A stretch of 53,453 nucleotides of DNA from Acidobacteriaceae bacterium (lineage in GTDB: Bacteria; Acidobacteriota; Terriglobia; Bryobacterales; Bryobacteraceae), in the NCBI GenBank assembly GCA_019244055.1, contig JAFATG010000101.1, positions 1 to 53,453 on the forward strand, read 5' to 3'. A model generated the notes under the pieces. It searched no databases. It worked only from the letters and a program-made list of their open reading frames with translations, and was not told the origin of the DNA. Shown in pieces: positions 1-8,331 of this stretch. How positions within the stretch are numbered: the first letter of the stretch is position 1; each line of letters opens with the position of its first letter. Position numbers and translations under genes: made by a program.

Positions 1-353
1 CCGCCACCCTTCGTTCCGCCATTGATTTCAAGAAGAATTTTGTTCGATTCGATTTGCACTCGCGTAATCTGAATCTCATCGCCAAGTCGCGCGGCCGGGC
101 CCCCCACTCTCAACGCTTCGTCCCAATCGGCCTTGTCATACTGCCCGTTGCTGGGAAACAGCAGCGGCTTTTTGGATCGAGGCAGAATAATTTTGGACGT
201 GGCAAACTCAGCGGTCAAGCCACGCTCGATTTCCATCCGCTCGTCGAAGCTCAGCTTATCGGCTTTGGCGGTCTGGCACAGGAAAAGGAGGGCGCAGCCC
301 GCCGCAGTAATAGCTATAAGGGTTCGTTTAAGATCGGCGCGATAGCGGAAAAT
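1..353 (-). CDS. Partial secreted hypothetical protein (3' end off the window)
   Basis: An open reverse-strand frame runs off the left edge. Its first part looks like a signal peptide (basic start LKRTLIA, hydrophobic core, then QTAKA before the mature part beginning DKLSFDERMEIERG). The visible mature part is about 80 residues and I do not recognise a family. The start is unresolved. No ATG, GTG or TTG lies in frame after the stop of the upstream CPBP gene at 314-316. The nearest in-frame standard starts are a GTG at 452-450 and an ATG at 470-468, both well inside the CPBP gene. An ATT at 353-351 would give the neatest signal peptide, and I use it as a placeholder. It probably forms a unit with the CPBP gene. 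Confidence 0.5.
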   Translation of the reverse strand, partial: MFRYRADLKRTLIAITAAGCALLFLCQTAKADKLSFDERMEIERGLTAEFATSKIILPRSKKPLLFPSNGQYDKADWDEALRVGGPAARLGDEIQITRVQIESNKILLEINGGTKGG

Positions 354-1195
354 TGCGGTTGCACTGGCGCTTTCGCTAAGGCAAAGAATAGTCCGATCGT
401 GAACACTGTCGCCAGGAGACCTCCCTCTGGTCCGTACGCCCCTCCGCTCCACAAGGGCAAGAGATCCCATTTGTAGAAATACCTCGTTACATCGATTGTA
501 AGCCCGCTCAAATTAACGCCGAACAGCGGCAACACAGCGTTCCAACCGTAGTGCAAGCCGATCGGAAGCCAGAGATCGTGGCTGCGGAGAAAAGAGTAGC
601 CGAGCAGGATGCCCCAGATCGTTGTGTTCAATACCCCCAAGGAAGACGCGCTCGGATTCATGGCGTGTGCCAGCCCGAAGATGACTCCGACGGGCAGCAC
701 AGTAGCGAAGGGCCCGATCTTCTCGACCAAGAGCTGGAAAGCGTACCCTCGAAAAATCATCTCTTCGCCGGCCGCACCCAGCCAAATCGCGAGCAGATAG
801 AAAATCAGGCTAGGCCACGCGAAAGTCGTGTTGGCTCGCGGTACCAGATGACCCGTGCCGGCCAGAAGAGGAGCAGCCAACATCAGTGCCGCCGTACCAC
901 CTCCGTAGACCAGCCCCAGCGCGAAGTTTCTTCCCGCTGCTGGGCCGCCGCGCAGGCCTATATCCGTGAACGGGCGGCGGTCGAAGATCCGCATCGTGAG
1001 TAAGTTAGCCACCAGACCGGCCGCGCAGAGCCCCACCGTGCCGGCTACTATCACCCCGAATAATGCGTATAGGGACACGGTGAAAAGGCGCAGGCCGACA
1101 AAAACCGTCGCTACGAAGAAAACGACCCGTAAGATGATCCCAAGCCGAGCATGGGGTCGTTCTTCTTGAGGCGTTATGCCCGGGTTGGGGTCCAT
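314..1195 (-). CDS. CPBP-family intramembrane glutamic endopeptidase
   Basis: A 293-residue polytopic membrane protein of the CPBP (CAAX protease/bacteriocin-processing, Rce1-like) family. The three motifs are visible: EEMIFRG near residues 144-150 (Glu144, Glu145, Arg149), FGLAHAMN near 173-180 (His177), and HYGWN near 215-219 (His215, Asn219). These form the intramembrane active site in this family. Hydrophobic segments fill roughly 20-60, 90-115, 125-145, 165-180 and 190-285. The substrate is unknown; bacterial members act in prenyl-protein-like processing, bacteriocin self-immunity or signalling. It overlaps the start region of the partial secreted protein downstream, which suggests co-transcription. 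Confidence 0.85.
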   Translation of the reverse strand: MDPNPGITPQEERPHARLGIILRVVFFVATVFVGLRLFTVSLYALFGVIVAGTVGLCAAGLVANLLTMRIFDRRPFTDIGLRGGPAAGRNFALGLVYGGGTAALMLAAPLLAGTGHLVPRANTTFAWPSLIFYLLAIWLGAAGEEMIFRGYAFQLLVEKIGPFATVLPVGVIFGLAHAMNPSASSLGVLNTTIWGILLGYSFLRSHDLWLPIGLHYGWNAVLPLFGVNLSGLTIDVTRYFYKWDLLPLWSGGAYGPEGGLLATVFTIGLFFALAKAPVQPQFSAIAPILNEPL

Positions 1196-1312
1196 TGGCG
1201 GCCTTTTTCGAATGAATGCGACGGCCCGGTCTGGTACTTTCCAGTGATCACCTTAGTACCAGGGCAGGACAATCTCATCCTAACCGCAGCCTCAAACTGT
1301 CGATTAGACACT

Positions 1313-1699
1313 ATGCAAAATACCCAAGAACGGAGAACGGCCGCACGGCTGTTATGCGCCGACCTCGTGGAAGTGATCTGGCGCGATCGTTCAGACAAAC
1401 AGTGCCGCCGGATCGCGAATCTGGAAGATATCTCTCTTTCCGGAGTATGCCTCCAACTCGAAAACCCAATCTCACTCGGTACCGATATTGCGGTGAACTA
1501 TGGCGACGGGAAGCTTGTCGGCAAGGTCCGGTACTGCGTTTTCAGGGATGGCGGCTACTTTCTCGGCGTACAGCTTGATGAAGGATGCAAGTGGTCTAGC
1601 CATCACTTTCGTCCGCAGCATCTGGTCGACCCGCGGGAACTTGTCGATCTCGCAATCCAGCGTCGTGAACAAGTAGCGAGCTCCGCAGTAAAATCTTAA
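1313..1699 (+). CDS. PilZ-domain protein
   Basis: A 128-residue single-domain protein. The N-terminus has the RRTAAR arginine pair (RxxxR box) and about 35 residues later DISLSG (DxSxxG box). These are the two motifs by which PilZ domains bind cyclic di-GMP. The rest alternates strands as expected for a PilZ barrel. I chose the ATG at 1313; the frame stays open 54 codons further upstream, but that extension is low-complexity and overlaps the divergent CPBP promoter region. It is probably a free-standing c-di-GMP receptor, though stand-alone PilZ proteins in this group often lack a proven ligand. Confidence 0.75.
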   Translation: MQNTQERRTAARLLCADLVEVIWRDRSDKQCRRIANLEDISLSGVCLQLENPISLGTDIAVNYGDGKLVGKVRYCVFRDGGYFLGVQLDEGCKWSSHHFRPQHLVDPRELVDLAIQRREQVASSAVKS

Positions 1700-1755
1700 G
1701 ACGCGGCGCAGTCTGGTTTCTCGTTAGACCGGGATGCTGATCCGCCGTCTTGCTT

Positions 1756-2697
1756 ATGGCCACAGACCAGCAGCCCGTCCCCGCAACCGGAGTTTATGCG
1801 GCGCTCGCCACACCGCGTCGCCCCAATTCGACGGAAGCCGATGCGGCTGCAATGCTCGACTATCTCGATGCAGTGGTGCAGGCGGGAGTCGACGGCCTCG
1901 TACTCTTCGGCTCGACGGGTGAGTTCGTTCATTTCGAGTTAGCCGAGCGGATGCGAGTTGTCTCTCTAGCGATCCGGCGCAGCCGCGTCCCGGTGCTTGT
2001 GAACGTCTCGCACTCCACCTTAGCCGGCAGCATCGATCTTGCGGAAAATGCAACCGACGCGGGCGCTTCAGGCCTGCTGCTGATGCCGCCGTATTTCTAT
2101 CGTTACCCCAGCGATCAGATTCGCCGGTTCTACGAGGATTTCCTAAAGTTGGCCGAAGCACCAGTTCCGCTCTATCTCTACAACTTGCCGTGCTTCACTA
2201 ACCCGATTTCAATGGGTCTTGCCAGAGAACTGCTGAGCTCCGGGTCTTTCGCAGGAATAAAAGATTCCAGTGCGGATTCCTCCCTGTTTGAGGGCCTCCA
2301 GAGCCTTAAAAGCAGCGTACCCTTTCAATTTCTGGTCGGCAGCGAGAGGCTCTATATGCAGGAACGTCTCTCCGGATCTGACGGAATCGTGTCCGGTGTC
2401 GCGGCTGCGATCCCGGAATTGATAGTAGCGACGGACAGAGCCATTCGAAATGGGGATACGGCACGGGCCAATCACTTGAATGGCCGCTTGCTGGAGTTCG
2501 TCAAATTTGTCGATCGCTTTCCCGTCGGAGTTGTCATCAAACAGGCTGCCGTGGTCCGCGGCTGGAATCTGAACCAGGTCGCGATTCCCTTCGATGACGA
2601 TATGTCTGCGGACGTGATCGCCTTTCATCAGTGGTTCCGCACCTGGCTGCCGGACGTTCTCGCCGAGTCCGGCGATACCGCAGCCGTGCGAAGTTAA
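1756..2697 (+). CDS. Dihydrodipicolinate synthase/N-acetylneuraminate lyase family aldolase
   Basis: A class I pyruvate-type aldolase of the DapA/NanA superfamily, 313 residues. Visible signatures: GSTGE at residues 52-56 (carboxylate binding of the keto acid), Tyr142 in LYNLP, and the Schiff-base Lys169 in GIKDSS. Length matches the family (about 290-310). The exact substrate cannot be set: it could be dihydrodipicolinate synthase or a lyase for a 2-keto-3-deoxy sugar acid or similar. The gene opens a tight forward unit with a PLP decarboxylase, pyrD and ridA, not with lysine genes, so a catabolic or specialised aldolase is more likely than DapA itself. The ATG at 1756 is preferred over an in-frame TTG at 1750. 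Confidence 0.85.
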   Translation: MATDQQPVPATGVYAALATPRRPNSTEADAAAMLDYLDAVVQAGVDGLVLFGSTGEFVHFELAERMRVVSLAIRRSRVPVLVNVSHSTLAGSIDLAENATDAGASGLLLMPPYFYRYPSDQIRRFYEDFLKLAEAPVPLYLYNLPCFTNPISMGLARELLSSGSFAGIKDSSADSSLFEGLQSLKSSVPFQFLVGSERLYMQERLSGSDGIVSGVAAAIPELIVATDRAIRNGDTARANHLNGRLLEFVKFVDRFPVGVVIKQAAVVRGWNLNQVAIPFDDDMSADVIAFHQWFRTWLPDVLAESGDTAAVRS

Positions 2698-2701
2698 GAA
2701 T

Positions 2702-4159
2702 GTGAACGGAGAACAACGCGCCGGTGCCTCCCCCGCAGCGGCTATGTCACCGGAGGAATTCCTGGAAGCTGCGCAGAGCCACTCGGCATGGATTGCGCAC
2801 TACTTCGAAAAGGTGCGGGATTTTCCCGTTCTTCCTGCCATAGCGCCGGGTGAACTCGCCGCGAAGCTTCCCCAATCCGCTCCCGAAACAGGAGAATCAA
2901 TCGAGAACATTTTCTCCGATTTCCGGTCGGTCATCTTTCCAGGATTGACGTTATGGAATCACCCCCGATTCTTTGCTTGGTTCTCGGTCTCCTCCACCCA
3001 GCCGGCAATCCTCGCCGACTTTCTGGCCGCGACATTGAACGTCAATGCCATGCTTTGGAAGTCGTCGCCTGCGGCGACCGAACTGGAACAGGTTACGCTG
3101 AGCTGGTTGCGCCAGTGGCTTGAGCTCGATGATTCGTTTTTCGGCATTATCTACGACACTGCATCCACTGCCGTCCTTCATGCGATCGGCGCGGCCCGCG
3201 AGTACGTTGATCCGGAGTGCCGGACGAAAGGCGCGCGTCCGGGCTTGATTGTTTACGTGTGCGAGCACACCCATTCTTCGTCCGAAAAAGCCGCGATTGC
3301 GCTAGGCTTCGGGCAGGAGAACGTCCGCAAGATTCCCGTCGATGCCCAATTCCGAATGCGAGCCGATGTGCTCGAACAGACAATTCAGGCCGATCTAGGA
3401 GAAGGCAAACGCCCGTGCTGCATTGTTGCTTCGGTCGGCTCCACTTCCACCAGCGCCATTGACCCTGTCCAAGCGATAGCGGATATCGCGGAACGATACA
3501 ACATCTGGCTGCATGTGGACGCTGCTTATGGTGGCTCGGCCGCCGTGGTCCCGGAAATGAGGCAGATCCTTGAGGGAGCCGCTCGGGCCCATTCGCTCAT
3601 GCTGAATCCGCATAAATGGCTGTACGTCAGCATTGATTGCAGCGTTCTCTATACCCGGTATCCCGAAATCTTGCGCCGGGCGTTCGCCCTGGGCACGGAA
3701 TATCTGCGCACTGCGGAAGATGAAAGCGTTACCAATTACAACGAATATGGGGTACAGCTTGGACGCCGCTTCCGCGCTCTCAAACTCTGGTATGTGATGC
3801 GCTATTACGGCCGCCAAGGAATAGTCTCCATGCTGCGCGAGTCTCTTCGATTAGCGCAGACACTCAAGTCCTTGATCGAGCAGGATGATGCGTTTGAAAT
3901 CTGCGCGCCAGTGCCTTTTTCTCTGGTCTGCTTCCGCCATCGAGGCGACGACGAACTCAATCGCAACCTTCTTGCCGAAGTGAACGCCTCCGGAAAGGCC
4001 TTTCTGTCCCAAACTGTTCTAAACGGGAACTTTGTGTTGCGGTTTGCGATCGGCAATTTCCAAACTACCGAGCAAGATGTGCGCGAGACCTGGTCTTTGA
4101 TCCGCGAAACAGCCGCCCGTATCGGCGAAAATGAGCCTGCGGGCGCGACGCGCGCGTAA
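2702..4159 (+). CDS. Group II PLP-dependent amino-acid decarboxylase
   Basis: A fold-type I PLP enzyme of the aromatic-L-amino-acid/glutamate/histidine decarboxylase group, 485 residues from a GTG start (an ATG at 2744 is an alternative). Key residues are present: His191 in CEHTHSS, which stacks on the cofactor; Asp273 in HVDAAYGG, which binds the pyridine nitrogen; and the Schiff-base Lys305 in NPHKWL. The sequence looks closer to aromatic-amino-acid decarboxylases than to glutamate decarboxylases, but the substrate is inferred only. It starts 4 bp after the aldolase and abuts pyrD, so the three are almost certainly co-translated. Confidence 0.88.
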   Translation: MNGEQRAGASPAAAMSPEEFLEAAQSHSAWIAHYFEKVRDFPVLPAIAPGELAAKLPQSAPETGESIENIFSDFRSVIFPGLTLWNHPRFFAWFSVSSTQPAILADFLAATLNVNAMLWKSSPAATELEQVTLSWLRQWLELDDSFFGIIYDTASTAVLHAIGAAREYVDPECRTKGARPGLIVYVCEHTHSSSEKAAIALGFGQENVRKIPVDAQFRMRADVLEQTIQADLGEGKRPCCIVASVGSTSTSAIDPVQAIADIAERYNIWLHVDAAYGGSAAVVPEMRQILEGAARAHSLMLNPHKWLYVSIDCSVLYTRYPEILRRAFALGTEYLRTAEDESVTNYNEYGVQLGRRFRALKLWYVMRYYGRQGIVSMLRESLRLAQTLKSLIEQDDAFEICAPVPFSLVCFRHRGDDELNRNLLAEVNASGKAFLSQTVLNGNFVLRFAIGNFQTTEQDVRETWSLIRETAARIGENEPAGATRA

Positions 4160-5116
4160 ATGCCGGACGAGCGCCTCGCCACAACACTCTGCGGGATTCC
4201 GCTTAAGAATCCGGTATTAGCCGCCTCCGGAACCTTCGGGTACGGGATTGAGTTCGAAAAGATCCTCAACCTCGATGAGCTCGGTGGCGTCGTGACCAAA
4301 GGCCTCTCCCGGGAGCCCATCGCCGGCAATCCTGCACCGCGTCTCTGGCACACGGCCGGAGGAATGATCAACTCCGTGGGCCTTCAGAACGTCGGAGTTT
4401 CCGAATTCATTCGCGCCAAGCTACCGAGGCTTCGCAGGTACTCCGTTCCGGTATTCGCCAACGTGTTCGGCTATGCAGCCGAGGACTACGAAGAAGTTAT
4501 TCGCGCCCTCGAGGACGCCGAAGGACTCGCGGGTTACGAGCTGAATGTCTCCTGTCCCAACACCAAACATGGCGGCATCTTCTTCTCGAGCGACCCTGTG
4601 CTCCTTTCGGATCTCGTCACCCGTGTGCGGACGCTTGCGCGGCGGCCTCTCATCGTGAAACTCTCGCCCAATGTTTCGAGCATCGAGCCACTCGCAAAGG
4701 CCGCCGAAGATTCAGGCGCGGACGCCGTCTCTTTGATCAACACGCTGATCTCGTTCGCCATAGACGTAAAGGCGCGGAAGCCTCGCATCGGCGCTGGGTT
4801 CGGTGGCCTTTCCGGACCAGGCATTAAGCCGCTTGCCTTGCGCCTCGTATACGAAGCGGCGCGATCCGTAAACATCCCCGTGATCGGGCTCGGCGGCATC
4901 GCAAGCGGCGCAGATGCGGCAGAGTTTCTGATGGCCGGAGCTTCCGCCGTCCAGGTGGGCACCGCTACTTTCGTCGATCCCCGCGCGCCGGTACTGATTG
5001 CGAATCAACTCGGGCGTTTGCTTCGCGAAACCGGTAAAGCGACCGTAAAGGAACTGGTCGGGAATCTGATCTGCCGATCGATCGGGTGCTCAGGAGTGCA
5101 AAATAGTTCAAGATGA
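4160..5116 (+). CDS. pyrD: Dihydroorotate dehydrogenase, class 1B-like
   Basis: Oxidises dihydroorotate to orotate in pyrimidine synthesis, with FMN in a TIM barrel. The N-terminus (GIPLKNPVLAASGTFGYG) is typical of class 1. The active-site base Cys132 lies in NVSCPNTKHGG, and a late GLGGI...GASAVQVGTA stretch forms the FMN phosphate site. A catalytic Cys rather than Ser places it in class 1, and the sequence resembles 1B (PyrD/PyrK, NAD-linked). No pyrK electron-transfer partner is in this window. The ATG directly follows the decarboxylase stop (TAAATG) and the end overlaps ridA by 4 bp. Confidence 0.92.
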   Translation: MPDERLATTLCGIPLKNPVLAASGTFGYGIEFEKILNLDELGGVVTKGLSREPIAGNPAPRLWHTAGGMINSVGLQNVGVSEFIRAKLPRLRRYSVPVFANVFGYAAEDYEEVIRALEDAEGLAGYELNVSCPNTKHGGIFFSSDPVLLSDLVTRVRTLARRPLIVKLSPNVSSIEPLAKAAEDSGADAVSLINTLISFAIDVKARKPRIGAGFGGLSGPGIKPLALRLVYEAARSVNIPVIGLGGIASGADAAEFLMAGASAVQVGTATFVDPRAPVLIANQLGRLLRETGKATVKELVGNLICRSIGCSGVQNSSR

Positions 5117-5514
5117 AAGAGACCATCACACCCGAGAAGCCGAAACCGGCTGGACCCTATTCGCCTGGCATACGAGCGAATGGATTTGTTTTTCTGAGCG
5201 GCCAAATCCCTCTGAATCCCGACACTAACGAACTCGTCACCGGCTCCATCGAGGAACAGACTGCACGCGTTCTGGAGAATTTGAAACTGGTGCTCGAGGC
5301 GTCAGGTCTATCGCTGAAAGATGTCGTAAAGACAACCGTGTTCCTGAAAAACATGGGCGACTTCAGTCGTATGAATCAGGCCTATGGCAGCTTTTTCGAT
5401 TCGAATCCTCCTGCGCGCACAACCGTCGAAGTCGCCCGACTGCCCCGCGATGTGCATATAGAGATTGAAGCCATCGCCCTCGACGGTCACGGGAAATATC
5501 CATTCACAAAGTAA
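5113..5514 (+). CDS. ridA: RidA-family enamine/imine deaminase
   Basis: A 133-residue YjgF/YER057c/UK114 protein. RidA hydrolyses reactive 2-aminoacrylate-type imines released by PLP enzymes. Conserved features are the PAGPYSPGI start, the FLSGQIP strand, the substrate-binding Arg102 in ARTTVEVARLP and Glu119 near the end (IEIEAIA). It overlaps pyrD by ATGA and closes the aldolase-decarboxylase-pyrD-ridA unit. A PLP decarboxylase in the same unit makes protection from leaked imines a reasonable local role, but that is inference. Confidence 0.93.
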   Translation: MKETITPEKPKPAGPYSPGIRANGFVFLSGQIPLNPDTNELVTGSIEEQTARVLENLKLVLEASGLSLKDVVKTTVFLKNMGDFSRMNQAYGSFFDSNPPARTTVEVARLPRDVHIEIEAIALDGHGKYPFTK

Positions 5515-5553
5515 GAGCACAACGAAAGAGTGCCGGCGGCTCGCTAAAATTCG

Positions 5554-5967
5554 TCAATTCTGCGGAGGCGGAGGATTTGCCGGTTTTAGTGGCGGATGCG
5601 CGCTGTACTGCTTTTGCGGGGGGTTCAGAGTGATGTCGATCGTCTTCTCCTCACCTTCGACATCAATCTTCTTCCCGTAGGTTTGATAGCGGCTGTTGAT
5701 CACCTGTAGCTGCACCGTTCCCTCCGGAACAGGTGGAAAATGCGCTACTCCTTCCTGGTTCGTCTTCACTTCCCAGTGAATGGGTTTCCGCTTGCCTAAT
5801 TTTGTGATTTGATGCGAGCCCAGGAAATCCAGAATCACCGCTGCGTTCTCGACCGGCTTGTCGTACTGATTCTTAACAACCACTCGGATCGTTGTTTCCG
5901 TTTTTTCCGCCGGCAAGTTCGTTCCGAATACGAACAGGAGCACCGGAAGCAAGATTCTGAATTTCAT
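5554..5967 (-). CDS. Small secreted protein with carboxypeptidase-regulatory-like domain
   Basis: A 137-residue protein with a signal peptide (MKFRILLPVLLFVFGTNLPAE), then one Ig-like/transthyretin-like beta-sandwich of the carboxypeptidase-regulatory type (VVVKNQYDKPVENAAVILDF ... GVAHFPPVPEGTVQLQV). It ends in a proline-rich tail (PPLKPANPPPPQN). I chose the ATG at 5967; the earlier in-frame start at 5982 would add MIIFS and overlap the upstream gene. It begins 1 bp after the stop of the thioredoxin/TPR gene, so it is probably the last gene of galU's neighbour unit. Such domains are binding or structural modules; no enzymatic role is visible. Confidence 0.7.
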   Translation of the reverse strand: MKFRILLPVLLFVFGTNLPAEKTETTIRVVVKNQYDKPVENAAVILDFLGSHQITKLGKRKPIHWEVKTNQEGVAHFPPVPEGTVQLQVINSRYQTYGKKIDVEGEEKTIDITLNPPQKQYSAHPPLKPANPPPPQN

Positions 5968-5968
5968 G

Positions 5969-6991
5969 CTAAAAATTATCACCTACACGAGATCGCGCCG
6001 CCTTCGCTGTATCACCTGCTAAGAGTTTCTCGATTGCACTCCGCAGGCTCGCTTCCGCCATGGCGCCCGGATGATAGAGCCTCACGATTCCTTGCCGGTC
6101 CACCAGGACGATCGTCGGCGTGGTGCTGGCTCCAAAACGCTGGAAGTTTGCCGTATTCACGGGCACTTGAAGCTGCGGAATGCCGGCATAATACTTTTCG
6201 AAGACCTTCTTGACGAACGGCAGCTCCGTCGCAGGCGGGGCATTTTCTTCCTGCGCCGTGTATCCGTAGAGACGCGTCGGGGCAACGACCAGCAAACCTC
6301 GGGAAGCGAACTCGTTCGCAAGCTTTGCAATAATCGGCTCCTCCGCTTTGCAGTCTGCGCACCAGTGCGCCCAGAAGAACAGTAGTACCACCTTGCCGCG
6401 CCACGATGCCTGCGGCTGCGGCTTCGTTCCGATCCACTGATCTACGTGTAGCGCCGGCACGGGTTTGCCTTCGAGCGTCAATAGATTAATCGTCTTCTCC
6501 AGTCGGTCGACCAGCGAGGTACCACGCCACGTCTGCAAAGCGGTCCGCAGTAATTGCAGCGCCTCCGCCTCTTTATGCTGCTCAAACAGCGCCTCCGCGT
6601 GCACCTCGTACGCCGCTCCCAGGGCGATCGGCAAATAAGGCTCGGCATCCAGTTTTCTGGTTCCGAGCGCCGCCCGACTCAGACGCTCGATCTCTTCTGC
6701 ATCATTCAGGGCCTGCTGCGGATGGCCTGCCCCCAACTCCCCTCGCGCTAACCAGGAGAGTGCGTCCAGCGCTTCCGGTGTGTCGCCGTAGAGTCGCCGG
6801 TACTGTCCCACCATCGCCGATGCCGCTTCCAGATCGCCGTGTTGCAGGGCGCTGATTACATATGCCACGACTTTAGGGGTCGGCGGTTGACCGTAGGTCG
6901 GCGGAATGTCGGTGCTGTCCTGCGCGAACACGCACGGGCCTATGATGGCCAAGGCCACGGCGGTTCGGAGCCCCAGATTTATCGAATACAC
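5969..6991 (-). CDS. Exported TPR protein with TlpA/ResA-like thioredoxin domain
   Basis: 340 residues. A signal peptide (AVALAIIGPCVFAQ) targets it to the periplasm. Residues about 40-165 look like helical TPR repeats, and about 175-320 form a thioredoxin fold of the TlpA/AhpC-TSA type with active site WCADC at 210-214 (Cys211, Cys214) and a cis-Pro region (ASTTPTIVLVD). It is probably a periplasmic thiol-disulfide reductant, for example in cytochrome c maturation or repair of exported proteins. The partner bound by the TPR part is unknown. Its start overlaps the galU stop by 13 bp and its stop is 1 bp from the next gene. Confidence 0.85.
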   Translation of the reverse strand: MYSINLGLRTAVALAIIGPCVFAQDSTDIPPTYGQPPTPKVVAYVISALQHGDLEAASAMVGQYRRLYGDTPEALDALSWLARGELGAGHPQQALNDAEEIERLSRAALGTRKLDAEPYLPIALGAAYEVHAEALFEQHKEAEALQLLRTALQTWRGTSLVDRLEKTINLLTLEGKPVPALHVDQWIGTKPQPQASWRGKVVLLFFWAHWCADCKAEEPIIAKLANEFASRGLLVVAPTRLYGYTAQEENAPPATELPFVKKVFEKYYAGIPQLQVPVNTANFQRFGASTTPTIVLVDRQGIVRLYHPGAMAEASLRSAIEKLLAGDTAKAARSRVGDNF

Positions 6992-7866
6992 AGGTTCTTC
7001 AGATACTCCCGGAACTGCGCGCCCAAATCATGCCGGTTCAAAGCAAATTCCACCGTCGCCTTAAGGAACCCGAGCTTGTCCCCTGCGTCGTAGCGCGTTC
7101 CTTCAAACTTCAAGCCGTAAATCGGCCGGCTCCGCAGCATGTATTTCAAGGCATCCGTAAGCTGAATCTCGCCGCCGCTCCCCGGCTCGATCGTTTCGAT
7201 GCATTGAAATATCTCGGGCGTAAGAATGTACCGGCCAATAATCGCCAAATTGGACGGTGCATCCGCCGCTTTCGGTTTCTCCACCATATTGCGTATGCGG
7301 AATAACCGGTTTTGCCGGCCATTGTCCATTACCGGTTCCGCATCCACCACACCGTAGGCGGAAATCTGGTCTTTAGGCACTTCCATTAGGGCCAGCACCG
7401 GCGCGCCGTAGTATTCGTAGACATCTAGCAGTTGCCGGATGCATGGGGTTTCCGAGGCGATGATGTCATCCGAAAGCACAACGCCGAACGGCTCACTGCC
7501 GACCAACTCCTTGGCCCGCAATACCGCATGTCCTAGCCCCAACGCTTCTTTCTGGCGAACATACGAAATATCGATCATGTCCGAGATGTTCCGCACCATC
7601 GAAACCATGTCCGTTTTGTGCTTCGATTCGAGCAATTGCTCCAGCTCAAAACTCACGTCGAAATGGTCCTCAATGGACGACTTGCCGCGGCCAGTCACAA
7701 TGATGATGTTCTGAATGCCCGAGTGCATCGCCTCCTCAACGCCATATTGAATCAGCGGTTTATCCACAACGGGCAACATTTCTTTCGGTTGAGCCTTAGT
7801 TGCCGGTAAAAACCTGGTCCCTAAGCCCGCTGCCGGAAACACCGCCTTGCGCACTCGTGCAGTCAT
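6979..7866 (-). CDS. galU: UTP-glucose-1-phosphate uridylyltransferase
   Basis: Makes UDP-glucose from UTP and glucose-1-phosphate. The nucleotidyltransferase signature (AVFPAAGLGTRFLPATKAQP) starts at residue 8, then KEMLPVVDKPLIQYGVEEA, and later the typical GVVLSDDI and MVEKPKA stretches. The 295-residue length is normal for bacterial GalU. I use the ATG at 7866 (MTARVRKAV); an in-frame TTG at 7875 would add three residues. It is translationally coupled to the downstream thioredoxin/TPR gene. UDP-glucose could feed the glycan genes of the island at 21-36 kb, but nothing in the sequence links them directly. Confidence 0.95.
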   Translation of the reverse strand: MTARVRKAVFPAAGLGTRFLPATKAQPKEMLPVVDKPLIQYGVEEAMHSGIQNIIIVTGRGKSSIEDHFDVSFELEQLLESKHKTDMVSMVRNISDMIDISYVRQKEALGLGHAVLRAKELVGSEPFGVVLSDDIIASETPCIRQLLDVYEYYGAPVLALMEVPKDQISAYGVVDAEPVMDNGRQNRLFRIRNMVEKPKAADAPSNLAIIGRYILTPEIFQCIETIEPGSGGEIQLTDALKYMLRSRPIYGLKFEGTRYDAGDKLGFLKATVEFALNRHDLGAQFREYLKNLCIR

Positions 7867-8053
7867 AAATCCCAATTCTAGTAGGCAGGGGTGGAAAGTT
7901 CGGCGAAACCGCGCTTTGAGCGCGCCCTCTCCAGTTGTGCCCCTTCTCCACCCTTACATTGCTGATTCTGACCACTCGCTGGCCCTAAATTGTGGGTGAG
8001 CAAGCACTGTGCTACTCCTAGAATTTGAGGGGGTTCCCTCAGTCGAAACTAAG

Positions 8054-8314
8054 ATGGCTTACGTAATCGCCGAACCTTGTATCGGAACTAAGGATAGTGC
8101 CTGCGTCGACGCCTGCCCGGTGGATTGCATCCACCCCAAGAAAGACGAACCAAAGTTCGAAGGCGAGCAGATGCTCTATATCGATCCAGTCGAGTGCATC
8201 GATTGCGGTGCATGTGTCCCTGTCTGCCCGGTCTCCGCTATTTTTGCGCTTGACGATCTTCCCGAAAAATGGGCTGATTTCGCCCAAAAGAACGCCGAGT
8301 TCTTCGGACGCTAA
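8054..8314 (+). CDS. fdxA: 7Fe ferredoxin (3Fe-4S/4Fe-4S)
   Basis: An 86-residue bacterial ferredoxin of the FdxA type. The first cysteine set (CIGTKDSACVDACPVDC) has the wide Cys-x7-Cys spacing that gives a 3Fe-4S plus 4Fe-4S pair. The second set (CIDCGACVPVCP) is the classical CxxCxxCxxxCP. A short acidic C-terminal helix (DLPEKWADFAQKNAEFFGR) follows, as in Azotobacter/Thermus-type ferredoxins. I chose the ATG at 8054 because MAYVIAEPCIG is the family start; the frame is open 15 codons upstream without likeness. It is monocistronic and convergent with queD. A low-potential electron carrier; its partner is not evident. Confidence 0.93.
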   Translation: MAYVIAEPCIGTKDSACVDACPVDCIHPKKDEPKFEGEQMLYIDPVECIDCGACVPVCPVSAIFALDDLPEKWADFAQKNAEFFGR

Positions 8315-8331
8315 ATTCGCGAATTCATATT

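Noticed and set aside
54-476. Forward frame covering the left edge
   Set aside because: It is antisense to the CPBP gene end and to a reverse-strand secreted protein with a good signal peptide.
1151-1312. N-terminal extension of the PilZ protein
   Set aside because: The added 54 residues have no domain pattern and run into the divergent gene's start region; the ATG at 1313 fits the PilZ box.
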